From Mesostigma viride (taxonomy: Eukaryota; Streptophyta; Mesostigmatophyceae; Mesostigmatales; Mesostigmataceae), in the NCBI GenBank assembly GCA_009746045.1, contig RPFO01000392.1, forward strand, positions 1,536,464 through 1,598,463: DNA of 62,000 nt. Reading direction: 5' to 3'. The position numbers were made by a program, and so were the translations under genes. Each line of letters opens with the position of its first letter. Position 1 is the stretch's first letter. This document shows, piece after piece, positions 58,838 through 62,000 of the stretch. Below the pieces are notes generated by a model. It searched no databases. It saw only the letters and a list, made by a program, of their open reading frames with translations, and had not been told where the DNA came from.

Positions 58838-59910
58838 TTGAATTGAATTGAATTGAATTGTAACATAACTCCGTTGGGAGTATATGTAGCACATAGCCCT
58901 TGAGAGGGGGCATATGGCCTATCATACATCCCACAAGCCCTGGCAGGCGACCCCTGCCGCCCCAGCCACCCCAGCCACCCCAGTCTAGGGAATATATAGC
59001 AGTAGTGTAGACTAGAAAGCTTAGTGATGTGGCCATGTATGCCTACGTGACGGGCCCACACCCGCCCTTGCAATAGCCGTAGCAATTTCGAGTCATGCTT
59101 TGCCCATGCAGGGAGTTACTCCCAGCTGAGAGGCCATGTGTACACTAGCCATAGCCTAGCCACATACCTTCCACCCCATATGTCATGCCGGCCTTCTAGG
59201 CCCTCTCCTCAAGCCCCCCCTGGGTGCCTGCATGTGCTTGTTTAGGAGGCATGAACCATCATGGAGGTGCAGGTGCACCTATAGTGCACCCAGAGCAGGT
59301 GACAGTCGTACATCCTACACCTGCAGGTTGTCGCCCTGATTGTCTTACAAACCCATAGATGCCCCTTTCTCAGGGCTATGTGTTACATATGCTCCCCACG
59401 GAGCTATGATTTTAATTAGTTAATTAATTAATTAATTAATTAATACATCCTACTTAGCTACTTCCTGCAAGGGTGGGGATGTAAAGGACCCTTGCTCTAG
59501 GTGCACCAGGGCACGTGCATCCCCATGATCTTCAAGCTATGCCCAGCGAAGGGGGAGCCTGTCATGGGGGGGAAGATCAGCATAGCTATACAAGCTGGTT
59601 GTCTCCTTGATACAAAGAAGCTAGGGCATGGTGGCTCAGCAGAGAGTTACTCCCTGCATGGGCACAACATAACTAAATAAAGCTAGGCATCATCTGGAGT
59701 GTGGCTCATCATAGGCACACATGTACATGATTAAATAAAGCGCGTGGCTTAGCTGGGATAGGGCCTCTAGGAGGCGTACATGTACATGGCCACGGTCTAT
59801 CTATTCTACACTACTACTGCTGTATTCCCCTAAGCTGGGGCGCCTGGAGTCGCTGGGGCCGCGGGGGTCGCCTGCCAGGGCTTGTGGCCGACGTAGATGG
59901 CCGCCCCCTT
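58838..59910 (-). mobile_element. ORF1-only element 3' part, interrupted
   Basis: Minus strand: the ORF1 C-terminus (YVGHKPWQATPAAPATPGAP, about 59905-59830) and a 3' UTR matching 30486-30120, then the insertion 58932-59442, then the family B end with hairpin CTCC-CAAC-GGAG (58869-58880). The tail here is (AATTC)n at 58838-58860, not (TTAA)n. Confidence 0.75.
58932..59442 (+). mobile_element. Nested 5'-truncated ORF1-only element
   Basis: Plus strand: the ORF1 C-terminus HKPWQATPAAPATPATPV-stop (about 58932-58986), 3' UTR, hairpin CTCC-CCAC-GGAG (59392-59403) and a (TTAA)n tail. It is flanked by the direct repeat ATACATCC (58924-58931 and 59443-59450). It is inserted in the opposite orientation into a relative of the same family. 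Confidence 0.78.
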
Positions 59911-60427
59911 CTTTACTCATGTTGATGAGTGTAAACATGCAAAAAAAAAATGACAGAAAATCCCGCTTATGAGCCCAAACAACAGACCTATTACACCCTA
60001 GCGGCCACCACCAACTGGGCCAAACCAAGTCAAATTAATTCATTTATGATGTTAAAAAGCTTGCCACAAAATCCCAGGTCATTCTGAGCAAGTTTGCCCT
60101 TAGTACATCATGTTATAGGTGCCACCCTGCATGCTTGGTACACCGTGGCATGAGGGACACCATAAGCACATTCCTAAGCTTGCCCTTTGCAAATTGGGCA
60201 GAAGCACGTAAAGCAAATGCTTGAAGCTTGAAGAAGACATCCACCGACTCTTAAATCACTACGCAAGCAGGCATGACCACTTGCGGGAATCACCTCATAG
60301 CTAATACCCAGTCATGATGCTAAAGGATAAAAGGGCCATCCTTTAATATTGTCATAATAAGCACCTGATCCTTATCATCTAGGAAGCCCCAGCCATGTTT
60401 AATGGAAGCAAAACATATAGGCCGGAA
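59911..60427. other. Intergenic, nothing recognised
   Basis: No gene or clear repeat apart from CCGTGGCATGAGGGACAC at 60143, which resembles the start of family A 3' UTRs. Confidence 0.4.
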
Positions 60428-61245
60428 TTAATTAATTAATTAATAGACACGTGACTGCGTCACGTGAGCATAAGTCCTCAGTGGGAGGGGAACATGGGAT
60501 GGAATGGATGGTATAAGCTATCGAGGTCCTAGTTACAGGGGTGTGGGCACCGCGGCCCGAATCGCTATGAATGCCATACTTGGTCACACGCGGAGCCCCC
60601 ACAGGCTTGGGGGTGGTCTCCTTCATCACTACTTGCCATCTATCCTTGCGCACCATCTGCCTCTGGATATTACAGACAAACCAGGAGGCTGCCCGGGGGT
60701 GAGCCCGTCACGTCTAGTGTAGCACATGTCCATGCCGAGTCTATCACGAAAAGTCCACGGGTGGCGGCCCTACCGCGCGCGGCCGGGGGCACGCCAGGTG
60801 AGGACATATCGCCCAGGCTGGGCGGGCTTGGTGCCAGCTAGTCTATCTGATGTATCTACCTGATCTGTGCGGGCCAGGTGCCCGGCTAGGCCCAGGCGCC
60901 TGTGCCTAATAATGTGGGAAACATAGGGCAAATCAGCGTACAAATCCTCATTACTAACGTGCAAACCAAAGGGGATGTTAAGGGCCTTGCGCAGCATCTT
61001 GGTGACGGCGCCGTCGAGTCGTTGCTCCAGCTCCTGCATCAGTGTCCACGTCTCGGCGCCGTAGGTCAGGATCGTCAGAATGACGACCTTGAAGAGGTCA
61101 CGCTTGACGATCCGGGGTAGGGCGGGGTTGCTCCACCAGCGGCGGTGGTCATGGAGGTGCGCCCACGCCATGCCGATCCGTGTCGTCATGTCGTCCTCGC
61201 AGTCAGGAAGCCAACTGCCGAGCAGCTTGAAGCGGCCGGAAGGAG
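60428..61245 (-). mobile_element. LINE 3' fragment, family C, with RT C-terminus
   Basis: Minus strand from about 61245: RFKLLGSWLPDCEDDMTTRI, then MAWAHLHDHRRWW, VILTILTYGAETWTLMQELE, KMLRKALNIPFGLH, RLGLAGHLARTDQVDT and VLTWRAPGRAR-stop at 60770. This is the thumb and C-terminal region of a CR1/RTE/Jockey-group RT (YGAETWTL, R-LG-aGHLAR). The 3' UTR ends with hairpin CACGTGAC-GCA-GTCACGTG (60448-60466) and (TTAA)n. 5'-truncated. Confidence 0.86.
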
Positions 61246-62000
61246 ATAACTATATCACACATTCTCACCTTCCCTACAACTTCACACCTTGTTTTCCAGC
61301 AGGCTGAAGAGCCAAGACAAGCGTTTATGAGCTCGCCAGCTCCTTGCAACGTTGATGCGGCTCCCAGGCAGCTAGGGTCCTTGACTACGCAATATACAAT
61401 GTCAACCATATGATAAACTCCATAAAACAAAGTGTAGCAGAGCCGCAAAACTGCCCAATCAACTCTTGCTAGCTTTAAGAAGCATGGCATACGCAGCATA
61501 AGGCAAAACATTGAAACCTGCGGAAAATCAGATAGCGCAACTGCAACAAGTGGCGAACAAAATAGCATGAACACCCGGAATCGGCGCCAAAGCTTCATGC
61601 CAGGAACATTTAGAGCGCAAACAGACTGGGCGGTGACATGCGGCAGATGAACGTACCACGGCCGGCTTTATTTCAGGACTACCCAGGCGCGCGAGACAGC
61701 CAGCCAGCCATGGATGGCTTGACCGCGGATCGCGCAGGCCTGAACGATATCATTTCAGAAATGACGGGAAATGGCCGCAGATCGAAGCCGCTTAGGATGT
61801 TTTCACGGTTTCCATTACTAAACGCTTCTTCCTGCATCAATATAACCCACAAATCTTAAATTCTACCGTCGCAGGCACGCATTCTAAATTAATATATGCG
61901 GCCAGATTTCCGGATTAGACCCCCGTGCAAATCTGGATTAAGAATTAAGGCACCGACTTTTCACATTGTGCATATCTGGCTATGAAACATCATACTAGTA
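61246..62000. other. Right edge, nothing recognised
   Basis: No supported gene. The longest frames (131 codons on minus at 61598-61203, 73 codons on plus at 61638-61859) have no recognisable motif. Confidence 0.4.

Overview
This window is nuclear DNA from a eukaryote, most likely a green alga of the Chlamydomonas/Volvox type. That inference rests on GC-rich coding exons, many short introns with GTGAGT-like donors and (C)GCAG acceptors, a tandem class III nucleotide cyclase, an extracellular protein with a huge Pro-rich spacer, and dense transposons and minisatellites. No rRNA, tRNA or CRISPR array was seen. The species cannot be named from sequence alone.

Layout. Bases 2-4627 (+) hold the 3' six exons of a tandem-domain nucleotide cyclase; its 5' end lies outside the window. 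Bases 4.9-32.7 kb are a transposon graveyard: LINE 3' ends, a 668-bp hAT-like MITE, several copies of an element that carries only a LINE-type ORF1, and a 14.4-kb piggyBac-type element (14631-29009). The piggyBac element sits at TTAA inside one ORF1 and itself contains a decayed transposase, a Ty1/copia element and an R2/NeSL/Utopia-like LINE with a restriction-like endonuclease. Bases 32734-52292 (-) hold one long host gene. I could assemble 18 exons; the splice phases agree at every junction except the tentative fifth exon. It encodes an ectodomain with about 390 residues of Pro-rich spacer and a bacterial Ig-like fold, a multi-pass region resembling the TRP-like/FLC (PF06011-type) family, and a roughly 290-residue cytosolic tail. 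Its introns carry minisatellites, a 0.5-kb CCTC tract and a LINE fragment. Bases 52.3-57 kb show no gene I can support; 57-62 kb is again LINE and ORF1-element debris.

How parts relate. Only the cyclase and the TRP-like gene look like intact host genes, and no functional link between them is visible. Most of the remainder is explained by three LINE 3'-end families (called A, B and C here). All end in a short hairpin followed by a TTAA- or AATT-rich simple-repeat tail, and the ORF1-only elements share these ends, which suggests that they are mobilised in trans.
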